Shown: positions 23,105-35,931 of the stretch, piece after piece
Numbering within the stretch: position 1 is the first letter of the stretch
Layout of the letters: every line of letters starts with the position of its first letter
Assembly: GCF_027409185.1 (NCBI RefSeq)
Contig: NC_084461.1
Location: 139,173,001 to 139,237,000, forward strand
DNA length: 64,000 nucleotides
Direction: 5' to 3'
Origin: Cynocephalus volans
Taxonomy: Eukaryota; Chordata; Mammalia; Dermoptera; Cynocephalidae
The notes under the pieces: generated by a model
Seen by the model: the letters and a program-made list of their open reading frames with translations, nothing else
What the model was told of the DNA's origin: nothing
Databases searched by the model: none
Made by a program: the position numbers and the translations under genes

Positions 23105-23530
23105 TGTTTTAGTCCGTTTTGTGTTGCTATAACAGAAATACCTGAGACTGGGTAATTTATAAAAGAAAGAGGTTTATTTGGCTTACGATTCTGGGACAGC
23201 TGCATTTGGCAAGGGCCTCAGGTTGATTCTACTCATGGCGGAAAAGCGGCAGGCAGCTGGTGGGTACAAGCAGATCACATGGCGAGAAGAAGCAAGAGAA
23301 AGGAAGCAAGAGAGAGAGAGAGAAAGTGCCAAGGTCTTTTTAAGCAACTAGCTCCCGCGGGAACTAATCCAGCGAGAACTCACTCATTAACCCCCCTTTC
23401 CCCAGGGAGAGCATTAATCCATTCATGAGGGATCTGCCCCCATGACTCAATCAGTTTCCAACACTGCTACATTGGGGATCAAATCTCCACATGAGTTTTG
23501 GAGGGGACAATACATCCAAACTTCATCAGC
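23105..23530 (+). repeat. Old interspersed repeat related to 12868-13206
   Basis: Shares 'tgttgctataacagaaatac' and 'gagactgggtaatttataaa' at its start and 'tttggaggggacaatacatc' at its end with the copy in HAVCR1 intron 4, with a different middle that includes a GA-rich run at 23290-23325. Confidence 0.7.
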
Positions 23531-24674
23531 AACACATGGCCCATACCACTCTATCTCCTTAGAGCTCTCCAGCCCCATTTGGGGGGTTTAAGTGACTCAT
23601 GTAGGCCTTGGTTGGAAGGAGGCCCTTGCCTTAGACCTTCCTTCACCTTGTTGAACACAACTCCCTCCTGTCATTGGGGCTCCAAACAGGAAGTCCCATT
23701 GAAATCATCCTTTCATAAAATGAAGGAGTTGGACCATGGTCTTTAACAGCATTTTCAGATTTATAATGCCAAACTTTCTCCGCCCTCTTGAATTCAATGT
23801 AGTGACAAGATGAGTTCTACCAAGAAATAATCATGTTTCTGGATACTTTCTGTCTTCTTATTCTCTGCCTTTATGTGAATGGAGGAGACACTGTTGATCC
23901 CATATCAACCACCAAAAGTGGGGGGACAAATGCTGAAAAGGCTCACACAGAATTAAATCATGCCTTATTCATTTGGGACACAAAATATTTTGTAACTAGT
24001 GTTATTATACTCTGAGACTGGGCCAAATCCCAATAGGTCAATGATAAAGATATTTTTAATTTAATTAACTTTTGCCAGTTATTACTAATCCATTGAGGCT
24101 AATGGGACATGATTCAATATCCTAAGGATATAAAAAATCCAGCACTGTGCAATTGGCCGGAGACACAGGTAAGTGAGCAACTAACTAATAAAATCAGGCA
24201 GAATGATACAAATAGTAAATATATAATCAGACCATGTCACCTCCCCACTTACAACCCCCCTCCCCCTTAGCTCTCTCAGGAAAAAAAAAAAGAGAGAATT
24301 TGTAACTTCTTACACAGATAACAAAACCCCTGGTAATCTGGCCCCTTCCTACCTCTTAGATTTCTCCTCCTCCCACTCTATCCCCCACCCATTCAGGCTT
24401 TCTTTCAAATTTGCTTCTACTTCAGGGACTTTTCCCTAGCTGTGCTCTCTGTCTAGCTCCTTATTCCTCCACCCCATCATCTTCACATCTTTCCTTTTTA
24501 TTCTGATCTCCGTTTAAATGTCACCTCCTCAGACATCCTTCTGGTCTCTCAGTTTAAAGTCCCTCTCCCTACTCCCATCCTATTTTAATTCTCTACACAG
24601 CACTTGTTACCTTATTTCCCTTAATATATTTATGTGTGTATGTGATGTGTTTAGTGTCTCTCCTCATTCCTGCA

Positions 24675-24870
24675 CAGTGCTGTCCAAGAGAATGTTTTCT
24701 CATGGTGGAGTTATTCTGTATGTGCTGGGCAAGACATAGCCACTTGCTACACGTGGCTATTGAGCACTCAAAAGGTGACTAGTACACTAAGAAATTAAGT
24801 TTTTTTAATTTAACTTGATTTTAATTAAAATTTGAATTGCCACACATGGCTACTGTGTTGGACAGCACCC
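24675..24870. mobile_element. hAT-type non-autonomous DNA transposon remnant
   Basis: Perfect 10-bp terminal inverted repeats gtgctgtcca (24677-24686) and tggacagcac (24859-24868) enclose 'acgtggctattgagcactca'. A longer relative is at 33401-33697. Confidence 0.75.
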
Positions 24871-26099
24871 AACTCTAGACCACAAACTCCTTCAAGGCAA
24901 TTTAAGGATTGATCACATAGATAAATGGATGGAAGTGCAAAGGCATGGAGAGAATGCATTCATTTTGAGGATTCTGAAAAAGTGACATGTGAGGTTAATA
25001 GTTGAGGAAGAATGGGGGTAGAGATGGAGAGTATTTTAAGTGGAGAAAATGATTAGTAAGAGCCAAGACAGGGGCATGGAACCAAGTCTCCAGAACGTTA
25101 AATAAATACAATTCCACAGGATTAAATTTACTGACATAAGCCCATCTCCCATGGGAGCCTCCACTGTTTCCTGAAGAACCCCCAAACCACATAGCACAGT
25201 GGATTCTCTTGCTTTAATCTGAGCCATACAACCTTCAGGAATCACTACTCTCTAGAGTCAACTTTTGACTCCTTGAAGTCTACATCCCAGTCAAGGCGCA
25301 AGGCTCAGCAAGGGGACAATACTCAGGCACCAAACCTGAATTTCCAGCTGCTTACTAGGGAGCTTCATCTGCATAAAGCAGGATTATATGCAGTGAATTC
25401 CCAAATGGAATGAATTCATTGTTCTTCCCCGCAGCCACCACTTCCCTTGTCACCTCCAGTGCACGTCTTACCTCCAGCTCCAGCTTGCTGCAACCTAGTT
25501 CAACTGCTTGTATTCACCATGTTCTCACCAAAGCAAGGTCTCCTTAACCCCCCTCCACAACTGGGGACTCACCATGTCTACCCCATTGCACCTGTCAGTC
25601 TTCCACTCACTCCCATCACTTCACATCAGGCATCTACCTGTAACCTAGACTTCTACAATCCCCTCCACAATCGTCTCCCTATCTCCCACTCTCCCCTTCC
25701 TGCCCTGCCCACTGCCCTAAGCCAGCTAGTTTGCTTTACTTACTACTCTGACTTAATAAAAAGTCATATGATGCTCATATTTTTGAAATCATAAAGATAG
25801 ATATTAAAATTACAAGGAACCCATGTTTCTCATAGAAAATATAAAAAAGTATACTAGTAAAAACGTATTCACTTAAGAAGTATTTATTGACTGCCTACAA
25901 TATGTTAGAAGTGATTGTATTCATTTGGAATACATCAATGAGCCAGACAAAGACCCCCTCACGGCATGTCACTTGTATTTAACTGGAAGATAAATATGTA
26001 AATTTTAAAAACATAATAAAAATGTTGTTTCTTACCAGGTGATGGGTGCTTATGAAAAAAAAGGTAGAACAGGTTAAAGGGGCTTGGGAGTGCAGGGTT

Positions 26100-26720
26100 G
26101 AGGAGGGGGCAGATTGCAATTTAAAATAAGGTGGTCAGCTTGAATATAACATCTACTAAGTTCACTGAGAAGGTGATAGTTGAGCAAAGACAAAGAAAAA
26201 GGGCGTTAGCCAAGCCACAAAGAGCTTTCCACAGAAAGGGACAGGAAGGGCAAAGGCCCTAAGGCAGGAGGGTGCCTGCTGTGTTCACAGAGCAGGGGAG
26301 AGGCCAGTGTGACAGGAACAGAGTGAGGTGCAGAGAAGGCAAGGGGGCAGGCAGAGGACAGACACATGGGGCTAACAACTATGTTTGAGAAGGTATGCTT
26401 TCACTCCATGTGAAAAGGAGCACCACTGCAGGGGCTTAGGGGTGACAGGATCTGACTTCCTTTGAGAAGGACCACTGTGGCTGCTAGGTTGAGAAGCAGG
26501 GAGACCCATTAGGAGATGATTGCAGGAATTCCCAGGGGAAGGGCTAGCTGTGGACATGATCAATGAACACAGCGCTCAGGCTGTGCATGTCTACAGAAGG
26601 TAGAGCCAGCAGGATTCCCTGTAGGATGTGAGAGGAGGAGCCTAAGGATGACCCCAAGGGATTTGCCTGAGCAACTGGAAAGGACTGAAAGTGTCACAAC
26701 TCAGAGAAGGAAACCTGCAT
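26100..26720 (+). repeat. Old dispersed repeat, purine-rich (family not assigned)
   Basis: 'gggcaaaggccctaaggcag' and 'gaggccagtgtgacagg' are typical of an ancient mammalian repeat that also appears at about 43380-43735, where the follow-on parts 'ggagtttggattgtattg' and 'atcactctggctgctat' are kept. Boundaries are uncertain. Confidence 0.5.
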
Positions 26721-26829
26721 GGACCACAGGTTTGGCAGGAAATATTCTGGGTTTTGGACATGTTGAGTGTGAGATGTCTTAGACCCAAGTGGAGACTGCT
26801 GGAGTTCAGGGGGGAGGGCTGGCCTAAAG

Positions 26830-27706
26830 AAACACATTTCGGAAAACACACACACAAAAGCAAAGTGCTTTCCCTATATTCTTACTCAACAACAATCACA
26901 ATCATCATAGAAAACTGACTTCCATGACCAAATGTGTGGGGATTTCTCCCCACTGGCAAGCAAGCCAGCAGTTCTTCAGCAGACACTAGTGGAGTGTCCT
27001 CCAATTCAATTCCAACACTATCTACCTGGAGGTAGTATCAGATTGCACAGGGTGAGGGCTCAGTCCCCAAGACTGCCCCCACTTCAGATGCCAGTCACAA
27101 GTCCAGGCCTCTGGAACTTCTGACCAATCAGCTATAAATCAGGGTTCCCATAACCCCCTCCATGGGTTCTATTATCTATTAGTTTGCTTGAGCCACTCAC
27201 AGAGCTCAGGGAAATGCATACTCATGTTTGCTGGTTTATTATAAAGAATATTACAAGGATATAGGCGAAAAGATGCAGAGAATGAGGTGTGGGGAAAGGG
27301 CGTGGAACCTCTAGGAACCTCCATGTGTTCAGCTATCCAGAAACTCTCAGAACCCAGTCCTTTTAGGTTTTTATGGAAGCTTCATTTATAGACATGATTG
27401 AAGCATGGAACACCATGTATAAATGTGATTGGACAAAAATGGCATGATCTACTATTAACAGACTAGTGGGTAAACACAGCAAGATCTGTCTTTCAGATTC
27501 TTCCTGGCCTCTCTGTGTGGCATTCCTTCCTCCCAGGTATAGTAGGGCAGGACCCCTTCTGGAATGGGGGGGGTCTTATGAACTACAATCAAACAAAGTG
27601 GGTCAGAGGATTTCTTTATGGCCAGTTCTAATACATAAAGGTGGGAGAAGATTAGAACAAGCCAGGAACTGTGACAAAAACCAAAATATACATATTATAA
27701 TATCAC
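26830..27706 (+). mobile_element. LTR-like element, copy A
   Basis: From 'tgaccaaatgtgtggggatt' to 'aatatcaca' it is homologous, in the same orientation, to copy B at 35932-36795. Shared blocks include 'ctcagtccccaagactgccc', 'tggtttattataaag' and 'ttcagctatccagaa'. Old and diverged; no internal retroviral genes adjoin it. I infer an ERV-type LTR. Confidence 0.65.
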
Positions 27707-28639
27707 AGGGAGTCACTGGCTTAGAAATGGTATTTTAAAGCCATGTGCCTGAATGAGATACTCAAGGGAATGCCTGTGGCTAAGCACTAGGCCCTGGGGC
27801 TCTCCACCATTAAAAGCTGGTGGAAGAGGAAAGGGATGGCCCAGAGTCGCAAACAATTACACCGAGAAACAGATACTCAGCCAGAATGTATATTGGAGGG
27901 CTTCAGGGGCAAGGGGGTGGGCTGCCCTCTCAAAGCGGAGCAGCCACATGCAGAGCTAGGGAGTGTCTTATATATCCTAATAGGTTGAGCTGTCTCATTA
28001 TCATAGGATGAGAGGACCAAGCGAGAGTTTAAGCTGAGCTGAGACTTTCCTGTAGGTGGGGAAAATCACGTGTGCTGGAAGGTGATGTGGTGGTGGTGGG
28101 GGGGGGGGAGTCTTTTGTGGTTCTCAGAAAATGTGCTATTCTAGGAACCTGAAACTTTCTGCAGCCATTTTGGGTGTTCTTCCTGTCCACCTGCTGCCAT
28201 CTTAGACTGACATCGGCCGTAACATAATTGGCTAACAGAAGAGGCCCCAACACACAAACAGAAGCAGCCCAAGGAGATGAGAGGAAAAGCAAAAGGTAAA
28301 TGGGGTCCTGGAAGCCAAGGGAGGCAAATGCATCAAGGAGCTGGTAGTGACCCTGAGCCAAGCACTACAAAGGCCAGGGATGAGATATGTCCACAGGACT
28401 GACCAGCCTGGAGATCAGTAGTAACTTGGTACATTCTACTTCAGTAAAAAGTTTACAAGGAAAAAGAATATCAGGAGATAACTGGAAACAGAGAATGCTT
28501 TTAAGTTTTGCAACACAGAGAGCAAAAATGAAGGGGGGCAGGTTGGAAAGTATTTAGAGAAAGTTTGGGTTTTTTAAATGGTAAAACTAACAGCATGTTT
28601 GTATTATCTGAAGATGATCAAGGGAAGGAAGAAAAATTG

Positions 28640-29060
28640 ATGGAGGAAAGGGAAAATTTGCTGGAGCCATGGGAAGGATGGAACCCAGGGTTCAAAGAGG
28701 GCTTGGCTTAGACACGCCAGGAGTATCATGTTGGTGCATACGCTAGGTGGGTATGTCTGGGGCAGCTCTGGGTGGATTGCTTCCTCAGTGAAGTAGGAAA
28801 TGCAGTCAAAAGTCGACTGTGAGAATAGGGCAGAGGTTTGGAAGATCTGAGGAGAGCAAATGGACTAGGGACTAATGCAGGACCGTGTGGCAGCACTCAG
28901 ATGTGGATGTAACTGGAAGTAGGGGTCATGAAAGTGAGACCAGGCCAAGAGGGGTGGTCTCCAGCTACCTGTAGTGCAGGCCACCCGGGAGGAGTAGGAG
29001 GAGCCACATCAGCAGATAACTAAGTTCTTTATCTTCTCAGGTCTTTCTCTAAATATCTCC
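28640..29060 (+). repeat. Probable old dispersed repeat
   Basis: Purine-rich sequence of the same general style as 26100-26720. I recognise no complete element and nothing else in it. Confidence 0.3.
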
Positions 29061-29384
29061 CTACCTAGAAAGCATTCAATGGTTTCCCCATGCCCTCAAG
29101 GCAAAATCCAAACTCCAAAAGCTGCTGGCCACACCCTTTCACTCTAAACCTCACAAAACTCCAACCAAACCAAAACATTTGTACCTGCTCACCTTTGCCA
29201 GCTCAGAAGTTTATAACACAGAAGAGACTATTACCAAATCTTCCCAAGTCAGCAAGCTGTGTGAGGTTCCTCCTTCATGGAACATTACACTGTATACAAC
29301 AAGTTATTTTTTACAAATATTTTTACTTTACAAACCACAAAAGCCAATGAGCACGCTGCTAATATAGCTGTGCCCTCAGCACAC

Positions 29385-29490
29385 GTATTCCCATGTCCAT
29401 ATTATTATATAATCCCCATTTTAGAGATGAGAGAAGGCTCAGCAAAGGTATGTATTTAGCCTAACGTCACACAGCTTTCAAGACAGCCTA
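29385..29490 (-). repeat. MIR-like SINE fragment
   Basis: 'ataatccccattttagagat' followed by 'gagagaaggctcagcaaagg' and 'gtcacacagc' is a reversed MIR core. Confidence 0.65.
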
Positions 29491-30388
29491 ACCCAAAGGT
29501 GGCACACTATTTTCTGCAGTTTTGTTTCTCCCTTCTATTTCTCACACTGAACTTGCCCAGGAGAATAATTCAGCTGTATACATCCATCGCTCTGTTTAAA
29601 TGAGAATCTATTTCCCAAGAAATCCAAAGAACTCTGTTGTATGCAATTTCCTCCAATTTCTACTGACTGTCCCAATATCCCCTATAATTCTGAGAAAGTC
29701 CATGAAGCAATGTTCAGGTTTTCTCTTTGGCATAAGTTTCCAGAGAACTGTACTTACGCGCAAGTTAGGAGGTAGTTTTTCAGTTTCTTGTTTACAGCTT
29801 CTCCTTCCTTTTCGTGGTCTATTTGTCACCGACCCTTCCTCCCAAGGTTTTTAAGGATAAAGACAGGTTTCTCCCAGAATTCCATTCTTTATCTCTTCTC
29901 CACAACTTTACATAACAACACAGGGAAGTATGTTTGAAGATCAAATTTCTCCAGTTGGCTAATCCAGGTTTGATTCATTTACTAATTTAAACAGATTCTA
30001 GGGAGATCTTAATGGGCTGGAACAGTACTTGTTCTCTGCTGGGCTGTTTTTAAAGATTCAGCAAAGATCTTGATTTTAGGTCACACTCCGGGCCTGAAAA
30101 ATCATATAGACTGAGATTGTTGGTACGTGCCAGCACAGTAAAACCCCCTCAATTTACAGATGAATAAACTGAGGTCCAAAAAGAGGCCTAGGGAGGACAG
30201 AAGCAGAAGTGAAAGGCAGGTTTAACTACTCCTGGCCCACTGTTTTTCTACTCAACAGACGCTAGTTCAATAAGTATTTATTGAGCACTCCATGCTAAGA
30301 ATGGAACATTCTAACCAAACAGGTCAAACCTACAGTCTCAGCCCTCCATAGTTTAGGAAAACAAGCTTCCATCTTTAAAAAGTACAGC

Positions 30389-30447
30389 CAAGGTCCAGGT
30401 TCGACCCATGTACTGGCCAGCTGCCAAAGAAAAAAAAGAGAAAAAGT
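30389..30447 (+). repeat. 3' half of a tRNA SINE
   Basis: 'caaggtccaggttcgaccca' (B box) runs into 'tgtactggccagctgcc' and an A-rich tail. The 5' half is missing. Confidence 0.75.
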
Positions 30448-31582
30448 AGAGAGACACCATGTTCCAAGGAAATTTATATGCACCTTTCAGATGTTAATAA
30501 CATGTCCATTGAGACTGTCAGGGTATTGAAGTTGTATGTGACAGTAACATGTTAGGAAACTGGATGTGACCAGCTTCTGTTCACCCAGCTATAAGGCACT
30601 ACCTTGTGTAAAGCATTATGTTTCCCTAAGGAATTATGAGGTGATGGGATCTCCCTCCCCCAGAATCAAAACAATGTGTATTGTCTACTTAAAGACACTG
30701 AAGACAACATCATGGATTTGTTTTTGGATTAAAACTTTCACTTTTAACCACTGTGGCTTGCCAGATTATCAGCACACAAATGTGAGACATTTCTTCCACA
30801 TCCGTTTTTGGGAAGATGGGTGGGTCAAGGAGATTTGACAGCATTCGGCTTTTACCAGATGGGGTTAGGGTAGATTTCTTAAAGGACTCTGTACACTCCC
30901 AAACCAAGACCATTACAGAACCTGGGCATCAAGCTGAACTGCCCCTGCTAGTAGCAACTATGTAAAATGTACACCAAGTTCTGTCAAAACCTTGTCAATG
31001 TATTGTGCTGGTGAGGGGACACTGTGGCTTTAAACAATGTTGACTATGCTTATTGACAATATATGTTGATAAAGAAAGTCAACATTTTATTGAAACACTC
31101 TGACATGAAAATATTTGTAAGAAATGTTAAATGAAAAAACAACTCACACGACAACCTATTTCATAAGAACCCATTTTTGAAAAAACACCATGACAAAATG
31201 ACAACACGTATATATGCATACGTATCTACAAAGAAAAGCCATGAGAAAGGACTTCCAAATTACGCAGAGCATCTTATCTGGTGGGGGACGCAGACTGAGG
31301 TAAGAAGGACTTTCCATTTGAGGCTACAGATTTATGTATCACTTGAGTATTTTACAGCAAGAATGTACCAATGTACTGTGTATATAAGGTATGTAAAATG
31401 TTTTAACTAAAAAATGACAAAAAAAAGCAAGTCCCCAAACTGTGCATTCTTACAAGAGTGGACATTCTTTTACATTCACATTATATGTTACTCACAACCT
31501 AATTGCAGTCATTCTTTCTTTATTCCGGGAAGACAGAGAGAAAAGAAAACAACTTAGGTTACCTGAAGCTACACTGTAGTAT

Positions 31583-31908
31583 TGTTGGAAAAATTCAAAA
31601 TTAATTCTTTCAGTGCTTGTTTTGCCTTTAAAACAGAACCTGCTTATTGTATCAGCTTTACTAATAATCAACTGCTCTGCACTCCCGCTTCTGTAAACTG
31701 TGCTTGCTTATTGCAATAGCTACTGCACTGGCTACACCAATGCTGAGAAAGCAAAACCTAAAACCCGGAAGAGTTTGCCTATATAAACCCTGTAAGACCT
31801 AAACTCGGGGCTCAGAGCTTGGAGCACTAGCCCGCCGGCGTAATAAAATATCTGACTTTTCAACCCTCTCAGTGCTGACCGCTTCTTTGTCGAGTCCATT
31901 TGATAACA
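31583..31908 (+). mobile_element. Solo LTR of a gammaretrovirus-like ERV
   Basis: 326 bp, begins TGTTGG and ends AACA, flanked by the 4-bp duplication gtat at 31579-31582 and 31909-31912. It has a TATA-like tatataaa at 31790-31797 and AATAAA at 31842-31847, so transcription would run on plus. TG/CA ends and 4-bp duplication are standard for ERV1 solo LTRs left by LTR-LTR recombination. No internal viral genes are present. Confidence 0.86.
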
Positions 31909-32069
31909 GTATTGCCAAGCATGTAGAAGGATAGAACATAATGTAATAAACACACAAATGCTTCACTGTGAAGCACATGTTCTACCAAGTATAAAATACA
32001 GCAGGTCACTATACATTTATTTGAGAAACTACTGTTAGAATCTATGTCACCTGTGTCACACCATGCATT

Positions 32070-32115
32070 CACCAATTAATATTTATTGAGCACCTGCTGT
32101 GTTCTAGACTATACT
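32070..32115 (-). repeat. MIR/L2-like tail fragment
   Basis: 'aatatttattgagcacctgc' with 'tgtgttctagac' is the end of an old mammalian SINE or LINE. Confidence 0.5.
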
Positions 32116-32838
32116 TATTCTATGAGAGTCACTTGAACTTTTACAGAGTTAAGTGAGTGGTAAAGCTAAGGATTTTTATTTCCAGAAAAAAGATGAAAAT
32201 AAAGACATCATCAAGAAAATCCTTTTCTGTATCATTCAAAATCTGGTATGCAGATCTGTTATATGTTTATTGCCTTTATGATAAACATTTGCTTCAATAT
32301 CAGGCTGCCCTGCTGGATTCTGACTTCCTTGAAGGAAAAGCATGAATCTTTGTGTTTGTGGTGCCTGTATCCCAGCTTGAGTTTGCATTATAGCAGGCAA
32401 ACGAGTATGAATACTTATTTAGCACCCACTACAAGTCAAGCATTGTACCAGGCCCCTGGGATATAACATGAATGATAGAATTTACTTTCTAGATAAGGGT
32501 TTGGGGGGATAGATCACCAAAAAATGTAAACAAAAGAATTTCAGATTGGAATAAACTATGTAGGAAATAAACTGGGAAGCTGTCGGAAGGTTTTAAACAA
32601 CAGTAATTGATTCTGGTTGATGATTTTAAAAAGTAAAATAAAATACGTGGGCTGCTGTATGAGGAGAATGGACTATTAGGAGAGTAAAAGGAATTACCAG
32701 TTAGGAAGCTATGTCTTAGATGGATGCATGCATGCAGGCAATGAAGTAAGGAAGGGAGAGACAGAGGGAGGGAAGAGATGAACCAGTGAAAAAATAACTG
32801 TGATTATAAAGCACAGTCCCTTGAGAGTCACTTGGCCT

Positions 32839-32840
32839 GG

Positions 32841-32872
<32 letters not shown>
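32839..32872. repeat. Poly-T run
   Basis: About 34 consecutive T. No SINE body is recognisable on either side, so it may be the tail of an eroded minus-strand retroposon. Confidence 0.85.
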
Positions 32873-32874
<2 letters not shown>

Positions 32875-33400
32875 CTTAAACTGGTTCTTGAGTCAAACTT
32901 CAAAAAGCAAAAACAAAAACAAGTCATTTGCAGTGAAAGGAACATGCTGGAATAAAAATTTGGTTTTCTAAAATGATTATCTTGAAAAAGATATACATTT
33001 AGCTATACACTTACTGACACATTTGTTTAAAAACATGTTATTGTTTTATACTCATAGTTATAATACTTCAAACAGGATTATACCCTTTAATACAGCAATT
33101 CCATATCTAGAACTCTGTGACTTGAAAGCACACAAATGCACATAGGTTATCATATAAAGGATGTTCCTTGCAGCCTTATTTGAAATGGAATTTTAAAAAC
33201 CTGAACATCTATCCATAGGGAATGGTTTAATAGAACACATTAATTTGTTCTACTTAATACTACATAGCTATCTAAATAAAGGGTGTTCTCCCAAATATTC
33301 TGACATGGACTGATGGCCCTCTACAAATAGTGAAAAAAAGTAAGTTACAATGTGTATCTACTTGTGAGCATGAAAGAGAGAGAATATTGAGTGGTTTGGA

Positions 33401-33697
33401 GCTGTGCTGATACAGCAGCCACTAGTCACATACGGCTATTGAGCACTAACATGGCTAGTCAGAACTGAGATGTGCAAGAAATGTAAAATACACACTGAAG
33501 TCTTAAGACTTACAATGAAAAAAAAGAAGGTAAACCGTTGAAATGACAATACTTTGGATGCTTTGAGTTAAATAAAATATATTCTTAAAATTAATTTTAC
33601 CTTTTTATTCTTTTTTCTTTTTAAATGTGGCTGATAGAAAATTCAAAATCACATATGTAGCTCCCACTGTATTTGTGCTGGACAGTGCTGGTCTAGA
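33401..33697. mobile_element. hAT-type DNA transposon remnant, longer copy
   Basis: Contains 'acggctattgagcactaaca', 'aatgtaaaatacacac', 'ttaaataaaatatattctta' and ends 'gctggacagtgctggtctag'. It is related to 24675-24870, with an interior that the shorter copy lacks. Confidence 0.75.
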
Positions 33698-33821
33698 AGG
33701 ATAAAGCAATAATACTGATTATTCCTGGGGAGTGGGACTGGGGGGAAGGCTGGATGGGGAAGACCGAGAATGGGGAATTCCAGCTTTAAATTAAACTCGA
33801 CTGTATTGGTCTAAAAGCATT

Positions 33822-33905
33822 TAATTGTTTTGTTTTGTTTCGGCGGCTGGTCCGTTCAGGGATCAAATCCAGCACCACACTCTAATCACGGAACTAACTA
33901 GATAG
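33822..33905 (-). repeat. tRNA SINE, degraded
   Basis: T/TTTTG-rich tail then 'ggctggtccgttcagggatc' and 'aaatccagcaccacactc', ending 'actaactagatagctggc': reversed 3' end, B box and A box of the same tRNA-Ile SINE family, with substitutions. A second scrap, 'ggggctggccagt', lies at 33993. Confidence 0.65.
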
Positions 33906-35774
33906 CTGGCTAAAATTAAATTAAATTAAAAATTAAAATGTAAAAAAGTGCAAAATTAAAGCATTTAATTTTAAATTTTAAAAACTAATACTAGGGGCTG
34001 GCCAGTAATAAAAATAAATCATTAAAAAATAAAAATAAATAATAAGAAAAAAATGAAAACCGATAGTAGGAATCCAAGTAAAGTCTGTAGTTTAGTTAAC
34101 AATATTGTACCAAGTTAACTCAGTTTTGAAAAATGTGCCATGGTTATGTAAGCTGTTAACATGAGCAAAAACTGTGGTGAATACAGAAACCCTCTATAAA
34201 AATCATTGCAATTTTGGTGTAAATCTCAAATTATTTCAAAAGAAAAATTTAAAAAACAACAATAAGGGAGATAAGCAATCTGACAAGATGTGTGTCTTCT
34301 GCCTAGAGATCCTTACTCAGTGTCCTGATATTCTGTAAGGCGATTGTCTTCAGTTGGCTATCCCACCCTGAGTATTCCTCATAAACACATGTGCTTGAGA
34401 AAAGGCAGCTAGAATTACCATATGTCATATTTCTTAGCTTTTACTGAAATTCTATCAGTTCAGACAACTCTTTTCTCTCATGGTGATTAAAAACTATTTG
34501 GCTACTCCTGATGCAATAGGAATTTTTGTTGGAGTAGGACGGATGCTGGAGAAAACAATGAAAAAGGCAGAAAACTTCACTGAGGCCTGGGCAGCTGGCA
34601 GATATTAGAGCCCCCTCCCCCTTGGAGCCTTACTTCAATCTTCAGATTTAGTCCAAGGTCAAGAGATTTTTGCTAAGATCTAGCGCTGAACTTTGGGATA
34701 AAGAAATGAATCAAGAAACCTATATCATTAGAACAAAAATATTTGAAACAAACTTTCCTCTGTATATACAGCTGTTACTTTTTATTAAGGGTTTTCCAAA
34801 CAAGAACTAAATTCAGTGTGCAATTGAGCAATAATGGCAAGCAAAACTGTGGATAATAAACTTAAAAACAGATTAGATATAGATATATCAATATGTGGAT
34901 ATTTCAGAGCTGACCAAAAGAAGATAAACACTGCATTGGAATGTAAAATATTTCTATTTTATATGAACTAGGTTTAAAACAAATGAAAAAATACAGATAC
35001 AAAATGTAGAAATTACACAGGACAACTTGTCAATTTATCATGGAGCAGATTGTAAGAATACAAAGCTATAATGATTTATTTCCCAAAGATGACCCACCCA
35101 CAAAACAGTTATATTAAAATAATGTGCACATTTAAACAGATGCCCCATCACCACCACCACCATACATAAATAGCTTAAATAACCTTTTTTCAATTTTAGT
35201 ATATGTGCTGCCGAAGCGAGCACTAAATAACCTTTTTTCAAAAAAAAAAAAATCTCACTGCTCTATGTGGAAAAAGAAAATCAACCATAAGCAGAACGAA
35301 TCAGAACACAAATTCACAAAATAGATTCACCACTATGAGTAAATGAATGACATGGGATGACCTTCATAATTGCAGTCTGTATGGCTGAGAAAAAGATATA
35401 GAGGATCTAGAAACCTGAAACTAACCTTTCTGACTCATGCTGCTTCCTTGAGGTTTTCCACTGAAAATTGACTCAGATCCTAGCCCTCTTCAAGCTTGGG
35501 AACCCCCAACCAAATGGTCAGCTGTCCCTCTCCTTTTCCCACCTCTCAACTGAGTCCCAGAAAAAGATAAAAGAAAAATCTTAGAAATCTAGAAGGTCTC
35601 TACTTATCTCCAGAAAGATCTAGACTTTTTCAATAGAAATCTGGAGACAAAAATAATTTATGTTCAGTTCAATTTTTTAAATCAATAAATCACCTTTGGG
35701 AGTAGGCATGAGGACCATTTCAAATTTATAACGTATTATGGGATGGTGGAAATGTTTGGGTTCTTTTCATGTTT

Positions 35775-35931
35775 ATAATTTTATTTTTAAGTAATAGATT
35801 TTATTTTTATAGCAGTTTTAGGTTTACAGAAAAATTGAGCAGCAAATACAAACAATTCACTTACCCCCCCCGAGTTTCTCCCATTATTAACATCTTACAT
35901 TAGTGTGATACATTTATTACAATTATGAAAC
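35775..35931 (+). mobile_element. Old L1 remnant, left part
   Basis: 'ttttaggtttacagaaaaat' and 'attaacatcttacattagtg' are typical of old L1 3' regions. The match resumes at 36796, on the other side of LTR copy B. Confidence 0.65.
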
